DNA from: Apostichopus japonicus
Lineage: Eukaryota > Echinodermata > Holothuroidea > Aspidochirotida > Stichopodidae
Assembly (NCBI RefSeq): GCF_037975245.1
Contig: NC_092576.1
Location: 29,490,611-29,554,610, forward strand
Length of the DNA: 64,000 nt
Direction of reading: 5' to 3'
Position 1 is the stretch's first letter. Each line of letters opens with the position of its first letter. The position numbers and the translations under genes are program-made. This document shows, piece after piece, positions 10,701-20,556 of the stretch. The notes beneath the pieces are model-generated. The model was not told where the DNA came from, searched no databases, and saw only the letters and a list, made by a program, of their open reading frames with translations.

Positions 10701-11380
10701 GAAACGACCGTAAATTTGACGGTATTTTACCGTGCTTTTCTACAGCAGCGTACTGTAAATTTAATTTACAGTAATTTAATGCAATGTTAAGTGTTTCTTG
10801 CCACTTATGAAATATCAGGAATAGATTCAGAAGCCTACAGAAGGCCTACATCATTACTGTATTTTGGACTCGATTTGACTCCCATAATGCATTGCATAAA
10901 TTACGCGGCAACTGGTACGGTGCTGGTGTGGTCATTCAGTCAGCGAAGAAGTTCAGCTAAATAACTTGCTTGTTGCAGTTTGTTAACGCGCCTCATACCT
11001 ACCTACGTACATTGTTGGTGATCATTGAATGTAAACAAGTTGTAAGGATCGTTAATATGAAGAATAAATTGACTGGCATTATCTGTAATTCTCAAAATAT
11101 ATGGGTCATTACGGCGGTTGCTCGGTAGGCCTACATGACAAAGGACCTAACGTAACGAAGGCTATGCCTAATACAGACAACGGTATGCTAACGCGTACAC
11201 CGTGGTATAACTTGGAAGTTAGTCAAAAGTAGGCCTACGCGTTTGCCCTATGCCTACGTAATGTTACTGGGATCAATTCTATGATACTAGCTTTTCTCAT
11301 AAATTATTAACCCTATAGCCCAGGCTTACGTTGTAAGCTCTTACTTGTCAAAATATATGGGTCATTACGGGGTAAAGGTA
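10701..11380. other. Non-coding with palindrome and direct repeat
   Basis: No gene is seen. A near-perfect AT-rich palindrome built on CTGTAAATTT/AATTTACAG lies at 10751-10773. A 23-bp exact direct repeat containing ATATATGGGTCATTACGG occurs at 11092-11114 and 11348-11370, just upstream of the CR1/L2-like LINE. A tract near 10890-10915 (AAATTACGCGG) resembles one at 43750-43765. Confidence 0.6.
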
Positions 11381-11658
11381 TAGGTGACGCCCTCTCTTGC
11401 GGCTGCACCACTCATTTCGCTCGTCGAATTTACCACGGTTTTACATCTTTTACATATCATTTTATCTTTTTCGACTTTTATTGTACTCTTGTGGAGTTCT
11501 TCTGGTACATATATGTCCTTCATCCGAACTTTCTACAGGGATTGTTGTCGTTTTCTGCGGGAATACGTTGTGATCTTGCTCGGACTGAACGTTGTTCTTC
11601 ATCCTATCAACGGATCCATTGGTGACTATGCTTTATCGTATAACCTTAGGCTCTCCAT

Positions 11659-13140
11659 ATGTGTTCAATGAGTCGTGTAACCTACTCCAGAGTTACGCTG
11701 ATGCATCTTCGCCAAGGCGTGTTAATCCCCATTGTCCGTCCATTCACACCGGATGAATGGTGTGCTGCTACGGCTCTGGGCATCGTCAAGGTTACAAAGA
11801 GAGGTGACCGTGGTGGCAGATTACGAAAGAAGTTCACAATCCCAACTATTGTATCGCAGCCTAAATCTGAACCCTGGATTATAAATCCGCCTACTCGTGG
11901 ATCTGTTGTTAACTTGATTCGTGTTGCCAAAGAACGTTATAATAACAATGTCACAAGCCGTTTTGTTATTTGGAATGCCCAGTCTATGAAAAATAAGGCT
12001 ACGGCGCTATCCGACCTCATTATCGAACAGAAGTTAGACATTATAGCTGTAACGGAGTCTTGGTTATGTGGAGGTACTGACGTCAACATCTTGTATGATA
12101 CGGATTCGGACCACAGCGCCATCAGTTGTCAGATTGGAATATCTCAACCAGCCGCTATTAGAATGACAAAACTACTCGGATTCTGCGTGATCTTGCCATC
12201 CCTGATTTCATTAATGACATCTGCTCTTGCCAACCATCTTGATAGAGATCTCGACACATTGGCCCTCCAATACGATAATGTTCTTACCAGCTTGCTCGAT
12301 CACCATGCTCCCTGGACTACCATGTCTACCACCCTGAGAACAAACGCGCCGTGGTACACGGATGATCTGCGTCAAGCGAAACGTGTCAAGCGCCGTTGTG
12401 AACGGAAGTGGCTTGCATCAGGCCTGGCCGACTGCGATGACCGTCAACTATTCCGCCTTGTTGACAAAATTTCTAATCCTGATAACACCAGAAGCCGTAT
12501 TTTACCAGACTTTACGTGTGCTAAAACACTAGCAAACAAGTTTGCAAGCTTCTTCGACGATAAGATTAAGGATCTTCACGGTCGGATGCACGATGATGAC
12601 TCGCCTGTTTACATTGAGGATCTGTGTCAGTGCTCTTTCACTAATATCACAGCTGCGACAGTTGGTCAAATTCGCGACGTCATTATGAAATCGTCCATGA
12701 AATCATCATCCTTGGATCCGCTACCAACAGATCTTCTGAAGGAATGCATCAAGGCTGTACTCCCTTGCATCACGCGGATTGTAAACCAATCTTTGACATC
12801 TGGAAAGATACCGTCCTCTTTGAAAACCTCCAGAGTTACGCCATTGCTTAAGAAGACCAACCTCTGTAAGAATGATCTCAATAATTACAGACCAATATCG
12901 AACTTGAAGCTTTTATTCAAGACCATCGAACGAGTCGGTTTCTCTCAAATTAATGAATACCTTCAACGTAATAACCTGATGGCCGAGAAGCAGTCTGCTT
13001 ACCGTAAATTCCATAGTACTGAAACTGCTTTACTCCGCGTCTACAATGACCTCCTCCAAGCAGTCGACCACCACCAGGACGCGGCTTTACTACTATTGGA
13101 TTTTTCAGCGGCTTTTGATACGATCGACCATGACACTTGA
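11659..13140 (+). pseudogene. LINE ORF2: endonuclease remnant and RT fingers/palm
   Basis: An open frame of 493 codons. The endonuclease start is RFVIWNAQSMKNK, followed by DIIAVTESWL near 12035-12065, the conserved APE catalytic stretch. About 150 residues of endonuclease are then missing: the frame jumps within a few codons to DSDHSAISCQ, the end of the domain. The linker and RT follow, with NNYRPISNLKLLFKTIERV (12880-12940), KQSAYRKFHSTETALLRVY and motif A LLDFSAAFDTIDHD (13093-13136). A TGA at 13138-13140 stops the frame, but the same frame continues beyond it, so this is a nonsense mutation. Confidence 0.85.
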
Positions 13141-14107
13141 CTTCATCGCTTACATGATCGCTACGGCATTGGTGGGACAGCTCTTGATTGGTTCTCTTCG
13201 TATCTCAGCGACCGAGTTCAGACAATTAACATCAATGGTGTTCAGCCCGATGAATATTCAATTAATGAAGGTGTACCACAAGGATCAGTAGCCGATCCCT
13301 CTATTTTTACCATGTATACAGCACCTATCGCCGATATAATAAAGTCCCATGGTATCGAACATATGATCTACGTCGATGACACACAATTCTACCTCGTGTT
13401 GGACCCGATGGATCGCGGCAATGCCATTCATAGACTGGAGATATGTATCGCTGACATTAAAACATGGAGTGTGAAAAACAAGCTTATGTTGAACGAATCA
13501 AAAACCGAAGTTCTTCATCTTACGTCTAGGTTCAAGAGATCTCCCCCTTTTCCAAATATATCTATATGCGGAGCCGAAATTCCTCCGTCTGCAGCTGTGA
13601 AAGACCTCGCTTGACAACACTCTACAGATGAGAGGTCATGTCAGAGAAGTTGCTCGAAACGCTTCATTTTCATTATACAAAATACGTCACTTCCTCGATA
13701 ATTCATCAACAGAACGCCTGGTACACGCTTTTGTAACGTCCCGTTTGGATTATTGCAATAGTTTATTTTACGGTCTTCCGGCTCGTGACCTTGGGAGACT
13801 CCAGCTAGTTCAGAATGCTGCAGCGAGACTTGTTACTAAGATAAAGCGCTATGACCATCAGCACATTACACCAGTTCTCCGAGATTTACATTGGCTACCG
13901 ATTAGAGACAGGGTCGTTTTCAAAGTCTCGCTTCTTACATACCCCCTTAACAATCAGGGACCTACTTACATCTCTGAACTTTTATTGCCTTACACACCAC
14001 CACGGTTACTTCGTTCTGCATCTCTTGCCCTACTGGAGCCCTCCAAAAACACCAAGACGTCGTTCTACGGTCACCGAGCCTTTGCAGCAGCAGCCCAGAC
14101 ATTTTGA
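13141..14107 (+). pseudogene. LINE ORF2: RT palm/thumb and C-terminal domain
   Basis: This continues the preceding frame. Motif B reads NEGVPQGSVADPSIF near 13265-13310; the catalytic motif C is YVDDTQFY at 13369-13392; then come AIHRLEICIADIKTW and MLNESKTEVLHL. A frameshift with a small deletion near 13614 moves the reading frame, and the typical CR1/L2 C-terminal part follows: RLDYCNSLFYGLP (13740-13780), LQLVQNAAARLVTK and HWLPIRDRVVFK. It ends at TGA 14105-14107, shortly before the 3' UTR. The catalytic residues are intact, but the reading frame is not. Confidence 0.85.
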
Positions 14108-14352
14108 ACAAGCTCCCGGTTGACATCAGAACCCTAACTTTTTCCATACTTATACCTTTATCCGCCTTTTTACCATGTCTATTTGTATCGCCTAATCTTT
14201 TAGGTAATTTTTAGTGTTTTTATTCGTTGTTTGATATTTTGCAGTTTTGCATTTTTCTGTTTCACCTTTTATTGTAAAGCGCTTAGTGGCCTTTGTGATG
14301 TTAGGCGCTATATAAATGCTTTATATTATTATTATATTATTATTATTTTTCT

Positions 14353-14739
14353 TGTACTGTAGCCTAGTGTAGGCATAGGCCCATATGTCTGAAACTTGAA
14401 AGTAAAGCCTTCCATAAAATTTACCATAGGCCTGCATCCGGAATTTTTTTACGTCGATTACGTTAGGCCTAAACTGTTGTGTTAGGCTTACTTCCTGCGG
14501 CCCAGGTCCTAATTTTGTAGGCTTACAAGCTCAAAATTCAAACATTTAATAGGTACAATTTTGATCATATTTTGTAAAATATTGAAAAGGTTTTTCTGTT
14601 GAAAAATTAAATATCATTTGTTAAAACCTTTGCTGATGAACGTATAATTATTATGCAATTATCACGCAATTACAGGTAGGGGCCTACACCTTTTATTAGA
14701 CCGCTGTATATATACCCAAAGCTTTATATTTTGTAACGT
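14353..14739. other. Non-coding spacer
   Basis: AT-rich, with several GGCCTA words. No coding signal or repeat structure stood out between the LINE tail and gene A. Confidence 0.5.
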
Positions 14740-16130
14740 TTATACTGAGTGCATGAAATTAAGGATCGTGTAGCTATCTGCCTAGCCCTATCCCATGTAC
14801 ATGTTACTTTCGCCAGAACATGTGGAATTCCAGAGAGTGCACTCGCAGCTTTGCACAATTTGCTGCTTTTAAATCCCACATTTACAGAGATCATCGAAGG
14901 AGTTATATTGATTCACAAAGTTATAAGGAACATGATTGCGAACTTGGCTTGTAATGCTGTTCTCTGTGAAACCATTTGTACGAACATCGAAAATATGTGT
15001 TCCCATTTGAAAACACATATACAAGACAGTGTACAAATAACATGTCCTTTTCTTAACTGTGATAACCAATTTCATCATTTTCGTCTCATTTATCTCGAAA
15101 ACATAAGAATTGGTCAATGAAGCATTTCACAAATGGGATTAACATAGAACATGTAGGTACAAGTGATTGTGATGATGAAATTCCTGAACAATCAACTTTT
15201 TGCAATGAGGAAGATAATTTGCACGAAATCAACAGTGGGTCTTACAGTGGGTTTCATACTGCTGATGAAAAACTCTTCTTGAATAATTTACCATTATTCT
15301 ATCTTAAATTGCAGGCTAACTTTTTGTTGCTAGTGCCCACAATCCAGAGTATTATTGAAGGGTTTCAACAAATTCATGCCATTGGACAATCTCATTTTCA
15401 TTCTAAATTGAAGGAATGCATGATATATCTTGAGGTACCTGAAGATGTGATAAATGATTTAATTGCTTATCTTTTGAAAACATTTAACACTACAGAGTTA
15501 CGATCAGATCAAACACTGAAATCATATTTCAAAACCCATTTTAACTATGTTGCTCCTGTGAAACTCTATTTGGGTAAAGATCGCTGTGGAAAGGAAATCT
15601 TTTGTCAGTACATTCCAATGAAGGAAACATTAGCAGCTCTTTATACAGGAATCAGTGAGAGTTCAGTACAAGGTCACACATGATAATGACATTTTAGAAA
15701 ATGTCTTTCATGGAAATGTTCATAACGCAATTCATTATTTTGTAAAGACCAATCTTCTCTTTCACTGATTCCTTATCAGGATTCATTTCAAGTTGTCAAT
15801 CCACAGGTTAAGGAAAGAAAAAACATAAAAGCTTTAGCTGTACACTCATCTGTAGCAGATATCTTACTATATAACATATCAAACATAGATCATATGCAGT
15901 TGGTACTGCTGTGTAGGGAACTAGATTATAAATTGTTTGGAAATTAACTTGTATTTAGCCGTCTTCTGAATGATTTGAATGAAATCGAGGAGAATGGGGT
16001 CATGATTGATGGTAGTGTTGCGAAAGGTACAGTATGTGCAGTTACAGGTGATAATCTTGGGTCACATAATGTTGGTTGTTTCACAGAAAATGTCAGTACA
16101 TCTTAATTCTTTTGCCGATATTGTCTTGTC
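14740..16130 (+). pseudogene. Gene A: C2H2-headed 'MH-LLEG' family, N-terminal part
   Basis: This is the N-terminal and middle part of the family also found at 44.6-47.0 kb. A C2H2-like finger reads CPFLNCDNQFHHF near 15043-15080. After a one-frame shift its second half, SSHLSRKHKNW, appears. From 15117 an open frame holds LFYLKLQANFLLLVPTIQ, SKLKECMIYLEVPEDVINDL, LRSDQTLKSYFK and FNYVAPVKLYLGKDRCGKEI, blocks I recognise from a very common uncharacterised multicopy family. Later pieces (QLVLLCRELDYKLFG-like; TVCAVTGDNLGSHNVG at 16028-16074) run to a CRYC-type end near 16125. The C-terminal half with the MH-LLEG and MRFEAK boxes is missing, and KDZ-type sequence starts immediately. I infer a transposase role. 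Confidence 0.6.
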
Positions 16131-16131
16131 A

Positions 16132-16924
16132 ACAGGCAACTCTTGTATGTCCAAATGGCATTGTTTATGCAATTAAATTTGTTGTCAGGGCTGAGAGTGT
16201 AAGAATTTATGTGGACCTTCTTGCAAGTCTAAAACATATGTCTAATATTGTCCTGGTTGATATGGCTCATATGGTAGCAAATCATGGAAAAAAAAGAGAA
16301 GATTTTCAATCCCTATGATTGTAGGTTAGCTGATGTCACAAGGCCAATCTCAAATTGGCCAAAAGAAAGGAGTTAGTCGTGGAAATGCCCTGGTTACACA
16401 ATAATGTCTGAATCCTTCAACCAGAAGATGACCAGCACCCTGTGACAGGATGTTATGAGTTCTATTTTCTGTATGATCGATTTCATGAAATCTGAGATAC
16501 TTAGACGGGTCACTAATGTACCCTCAATTACATGGTTTCATGAAATACACAAGTAGTCGAACAGTTGCACCAGCAGATCAATAAAAACAATAATTTTCTT
16601 ACCCAAATGAAGCCAGCAAGACACATATTTATGTTTCGCAACTTACTGGGACTTACACAACAAACTGCTAATGTTGAGGCAGCAACTGGATACAGCGTGC
16701 ACCATAACATTTTTGGAAGGGCAATGCTCTTTGGAATATGTGGGTCCGAGGATACAGCTGAAAACATCTCAGTTTCCAGCACTATATACTCTTGCAAGAC
16801 TGTCCATGGATCATTTGAGGAGAATTATGATGGAGATAGCCTAGAGGACCATTCAGACATCCCCCTTCTTGTCCCTTTGTATCAAAATTTCCTCCAACAC
16901 CATCTTCAAGAGATAGAAATATAA
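16132..16924 (+). pseudogene. KDZ (HMGXB3-like) transposase, C-terminal part
   Basis: After an acceptor-like TTGTCAACAG the sequence reads ATLVCPNGIVYAIKF, then RAESVRIYVDLLASLKHM, an IVLVDMAHMVANHG box, a frame-broken HPVTGCYEFYFLYDRFHE block (about 16437-16485), VEQLHQQINKNNNFLTQMKP (16555-16615) and HIFMFRNLLGL. This block order is that of the C-terminal half of Kyakuja-Dileera-Zisupton transposases and their domesticated relative HMGXB3. The N-terminal SAP/CXC parts are absent. The final frame (16565-16924) ends with an acidic tail. It lies directly upstream of the SUMO-interacting motifs and the Ulp1-like domain, matching Zisupton-type elements, where a Ulp1 protease accompanies the transposase. 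Confidence 0.6.
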
Positions 16925-16936
16925 ATCCCCACCAAA

Positions 16937-17161
16937 GTGATGTTTTTATCTGGTTCGAGGGAAACCAAAGATTCAGGTAATGAATGCAAAGACCTACTTG
17001 TCATTGACCTTACATGTCAACCAGATGAGCTACAAGGAAGTGATATTTTATCTGGTCACAAAGAAAGAAAACATTCAAGAAAGGGGGAATGCAAAGACTT
17101 ACCCATGATTGACCTCACCTGTCAGCCAGATGAGCCATCTTCAAATCTTAGTCATCTATGA
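16937..17161 (+). pseudogene. Linker with two SUMO-interacting motifs
   Basis: A 74-codon open frame contains an internal duplication of about 35 residues. Each copy reads CKDL, two residues, then IDLTCQPDE. The cores VIDLT (17000-17014) and MIDLT (17105-17119), each followed by acidic residues, fit the classic SUMO-interacting motif. The position just before a Ulp1-like (SUMO-protease-fold) domain makes a SUMO-related role a reasonable inference, although no product is expected from this broken copy. Confidence 0.55.
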
Positions 17162-17525
17162 GTGCCATCATTGCATCTCTCCAATCAGGAGTTAGAGATT
17201 CTTGAGAGACAGGAATGATTGACAAATACCATAATTGAACTGCTCTGCTTACTGAACTGCTTTCTAAAGGCTCAGTTCCCATATGTTGGTGGATTGCAAC
17301 CACCATACAAAGCTCCATCATGATTTGATATCGAACCAGGAGAGTTTGTACAGATAATTCATCTACCAAACAATTGGGTGACTGTGCAACAAGTACATGC
17401 CGAAAAGCTCATTGCTAATTAGTACTCATTATCGCTGACTCAACTAATGATGTTTATGGACCCACAAATCACTTTTCTCGTAATGGGTGTCACTCAACAG
17501 GAAGATTGTAGGTCCTGTGGTGTAT

Positions 17526-17552
17526 ACACCCTTGCATTTGCTTCTGCTCTGT
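17526..17552. repeat. 27-bp target-site duplication, left copy
   Basis: Starts ACACCCTTGCATTTGCTTCT and is identical to 19407-19433. It duplicates Ulp1-domain coding sequence on both sides of the inserted LINE. Confidence 0.95.
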
Positions 17553-19406
17553 TCAGTTCAGTTCAGTTCAGGAGTTCAGTTCAGTTCTCGTGGAGTGCGG
17601 ACGCGTTTTCGGCTGCTCTCCACCTTTCGTTGACCACACCTTTATTGTGTTTTTACGTTGGCCCTTCATTAGTTTACAGTTTGTTTTAGTGTAGTTTGTG
17701 TGCTTTGGGTTTGTTTCGTTTTGGTTTGTGCATAGGTGCGTGGCTTTGCCACACCCCTAGCTGTCATGGCGGCTCGCCGTGACAGCAAAATCGTATTGTT
17801 GAGTTTTTCAGGGGAGGCTAAGGTCGTCCCCGTACAAGTTTTTTCAGTTTTGCGTTCTGTTGGTTTAAAGGTCCCTGGAGAGGTTGACGCGCTTCAGCGT
17901 AAACCTCTCCGGGGTATGAATTGTTTTGATGTACGGTTTACCTCGGAGGCTGCCCGCGTCCGAGGTGTCCATGTGTTGGAGGGAGTTGAGGGACTGAAGG
18001 TCACACCGTATGACAGTTCGGTGTGGGTGACAGTCCTCCACCTCCCTCTGGACATGTCTGGACACTGGGGCGTTTTGGGAAAGTGACCGGCTACGAGGAG
18101 CCGGAATTCCTTGAATGTAAAGGTGTCAAGACCGGGACTAGACGAGTTAGAATCGAACTCAAGTCCGATATCCCCTCTACCTTGTGGGCTAATGGGCACA
18201 GGGCCCACATTGCATACCCGGGCCAGCCTCGCACTTGTTGGAGGTGTGGGCTGGAAGGGCATGAGGCCAGGTTGTGCCCGAACAAGCGGTGTAGCCGCTG
18301 TTTACAGGTTGGGCATACCCTGGCCGAGTGTAAAGGGGATATCGTTTGCAACTCGTGTGGGAAAACGGGCCATCTCGCCCGATTATGCCCAGACCGCTCA
18401 TACGCCGCGAAAGTGGCTACGGGCGTGGTTGAAGCGGTCCCTGTCCCGGCCTCTGACACCGTACCACATGATGCTCCTGTCATCGCCCCAGTGTCCGACA
18501 CTAGCGCCCCGATGGAGGCTTTGTTCCCCCTTTCGTGTCCGACCTCTCCCCTGATCGAACTTGCCGAGACTGCCAGCCTGCCCACTGAGGCAGAGCAGGA
18601 CAAAACGGCGGAGATGGTACTAGCGGAGTGGCACGCGGCGCAGGATGCCGCTTGTACTGGTTGACCGGTAGCTACGCCCGCTATCGGTGATACTAGTCGG
18701 GCCCCGAGTCAACCGGCCCAAGAGACATTAAGTGGCCCAGATTCTGACTCGCCAATGGAGGACTGCACTACAGCCTTATTAGTTGTGGCTAAGGAGTCCT
18801 CCGATTGGTTTGATGAGACAAAACAGGCCACTGATCTCATTGACTCGAGTGGCCCTTCCACCCTACCCGCAGCTGCTTCCGCTATACCGGACACGATGGT
18901 CGCTAGTGGACCTCCTGTTCCTGACAGGGAGGTCCACTCGATCAAGGTTGACGAGGAGTTAAGAACTCTGCTCCCTCGTAAGAAAAGGGGGAATACTGTT
19001 AGGGGCTTGAAAAGACCCGTATTGGGAAAATTTCGCAGGTAATGCGCAAGCCTGTCGTCTGCTATCGGGACGGCGTACCCCGGATGAATTTTGGAGTTAG
19101 TTGTTTTGTGTGGGGTGGGGGGTTTGTGTGGTCCTTACATAATATGGGTTGGGGGTTTTCTGTTTGTGGTTTGGTGTTGGCTTTTTGGGGCTGGTTTGTG
19201 GAGCTTTATTGTTTTGGTTCTCATAGCCTTTGGGTCCGTGTCCTTTTCACGTCACTGTAAACGCTATATTTTATACATTTGTGGGTTAGTGAGAGATTTC
19301 TGTTTGTGGGTTTTCAGTTGGGTTTTTGGTGGTTGTTAAACAGACTGGGATTGTTTTTGGTTTTGTTGACCTTTGGTCCGTGTCCGTTTCTTTGCACGTA
19401 AAAAGC
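17553..19406 (+). mobile_element. Tx1/L1-like LINE, ORF2-deleted, with 27-bp TSD
   Basis: The element starts with a tandem TTCAG-rich 5' end, carries an ORF1 with three zinc knuckles, and then jumps to the last ORF2 codons (KPVVCYRDGVPRM, 19045-19086). It ends with a 3' UTR holding two GTCCGTGTCC-type motifs and GCACGTAAAAAGC. All of the endonuclease and RT are absent, so it is a non-autonomous internal-deletion derivative. The exact 27-bp duplication (17526-17552 and 19407-19433) marks a clean insertion. Confidence 0.9.
17736..19042 (+). pseudogene. LINE ORF1 (gag-like, three CCHC knuckles)
   Basis: The RNA-binding ORF1 starts after the 5' UTR (an ATG at 17766 is also usable). The first frame (17736-18086) encodes an RRM-like N-terminal part. 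After a shift near 18070 the second frame (to 18664) encodes three knuckles in order: CWRCGLEGHEARLC (about 18239-18280), CSRCLQVGHTLAEC and CNSCGKTGHLARLC (to about 18390). A Pro/Ala/Ser-rich linker follows. A stop at 18662 and a new frame from 18755 carry the C-terminal linker to a final basic segment (LLPRKKRGNTVRGLKR). The knuckle series is that of Tx1/L1-type ORF1 proteins. Coding is interrupted at least twice. Confidence 0.75.
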
Positions 19407-19433
19407 ACACCCTTGCATTTGCTTCTGCTCTGT
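19407..19433. repeat. 27-bp target-site duplication, right copy
   Basis: Identical to 17526-17552. Host Ulp1-like coding sequence resumes right after it. Confidence 0.95.
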
Positions 19434-19789
19434 GTCTCCATATTGAGCCTTCTACTCTAAACTTCTCTCAATCCAGAATGTACCCTGATCTGAAAAGATG
19501 CCTTCAAGAAGAGAGAATGACATTAATAGGGGCACAGAAAGGGGGAGCAACCTTCAACAAGAGGATTGTAGCCAAAAATTACTCACTTGCAGGGGGCCCT
19601 GATGTTGGCAACACCATATGCATGGAATGGTTTCATAAAGAATGTGTTGGGGTTGTGCCTGTTGGGAAATTTATGTGTAGATTTTGTCGAAAGAGGAAGA
19701 TACAAATGCAAGAGGAAGATGCCCTTGCCAAAAGAAACAAAGCAAGGGTTCTTTAATATCAAACGACGAAATGGGGTAATGAAGGAGAA

Positions 19790-20230
19790 ACAGAAGATAG
19801 CGAGGATTTTTTGGGTACATTAACCGCTTTGCGTTTGGAGATATTTTTTCTGATCCATCTGATAAATTAGCAGTGCTGGCAAAGTGGACATGCAAGTTCC
19901 ACCAGTCCCGGCATGAAACTATTGGTGTAACAGTAACAAACGCAAATCATCCAGACGGCTTTGATTTCATCCTAATTGATGGAACAACATACCTGATAAC
20001 ACCACGTTGTACGAAGTAATCATTCATGAAATGGTCCACGCTTTTCTTGCTATGGACGGTTGCGTCTAAGATATGACTTTGGACAACATTCATGGAAGGC
20101 AGTTGCAATGATTTTGTTGAAGGGTTGGGAAGACATCAAGTACTTTTCCATTACTTTACCAGCCCAGTTTATGGCAGAAGCAACTCATGGCAGTTCGTGT
20201 GATGAAAAATTGATGGAAACATTGTAACAT
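19790..20230 (+). pseudogene. SprT-like zinc metalloprotease fragment
   Basis: The frame runs FAFGDIFSDPSDKLAVLAKW, then HETIGVTVTNANHPDGFDFI and LIDGTTYLI. It shifts near 20005 to LYEVIIHEMVHAFLAMDGC, which contains the zincin signature HEMVH (about 20023-20037). Further on, after another shift, WKAVAMILLKGWEDIKY resembles the W-xxVA part of SprT-like domains. SprT/SPRTN-type proteins are metal-dependent proteases, some of which cut DNA-protein crosslinks. Only the core is visible and the frame is broken at least twice. It may be part of the same gene graveyard as the Ulp1/PHD remnant upstream. Confidence 0.5.
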
Positions 20231-20380
20231 TTTAACCGATTTGCAAACACATCAATAACGTTTGGGGAAAAATCTTCCTAGTAATCTTACAGTGTCAAAG
20301 GTCTAAATAACTTAAACCTGTTGCAATTTTTTAATGTCAGATTTTGTCCAAAGTTGCTACTTGAAGTATGTTTTCTTTTC

Positions 20381-20556
20381 AGATTAAACCGGAGTTTAAG
20401 AGGATCACTGGAATACAGACTCAAGTAATGGTTAACAACATTAAAAACATGACAAATGGCATCCTAAGACAAGGGTACTCTTCAAAGGAGTTGACACATC
20501 TTATCAACCAGGTTGTCACTGCAAACGGTAAAAACAACGAACGTGAATTTCGATGA
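20381..20556 (+). other. Isolated exon-like open frame
   Basis: After a polypyrimidine tract and acceptor (CTTTTCAG), an open frame of 58 codons reads FKRITGIQTQVMVNNIKNM, then RQGYSSKELTHLINQVV, and ends in a TGA. I do not recognise the family. The acceptor and length make it exon-like, but no donor or partner exon was identified. Confidence 0.3.

Larger units (their letters stand above)
11385..14352 (+). mobile_element. CR1/L2-type non-LTR retrotransposon
   Basis: This is about 3 kb of LINE in + orientation. A 5' region holds a short open frame (11384-11671); next come a truncated endonuclease and a reverse transcriptase. The 3' UTR has AAAGCGCTTAG and GGCGCTATATAAATG, then a (TTA)n tail at about 14321-14347, the typical end of CR1/L2-group elements in marine invertebrates. 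Length and coding content suggest a once nearly full-length copy with internal deletions. I could not define a target-site duplication. Confidence 0.85.
17240..19760 (+). pseudogene. Ulp1-like cysteine protease and PHD-like finger, split by LINE
   Basis: The first part (17240-17552) reads, across frames, AQFPYVGGLQPPYKAPS, FVQIIHLPNNWVTVQQV and QQEDCRSCGVYTLAFASAL. The second part (from 19434) continues with FSQSRMYPDLKRCLQEERM and then a finger-like segment, ICMEWFHKECVGVVPVGKF followed by CRFCRK. The order matches a C48/Ulp1-type protease fold (H-W ... Q-x-x-C). The usual His before Trp is Asn here (NNW), while the nucleophile-type Cys in SCGV is kept. The PHD-like segment keeps its second half; the first zinc ligands are frame-shifted. 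The LINE at 17553-19406 interrupts it, flanked by a perfect duplication. The gene is inactive. Confidence 0.65.

Noticed and set aside
11659-14107. Host gene encoding a reverse transcriptase-related protein
   Set aside because: Domain order, 3' UTR and (TTA)n tail are those of a CR1/L2-type LINE, with stops in frame.
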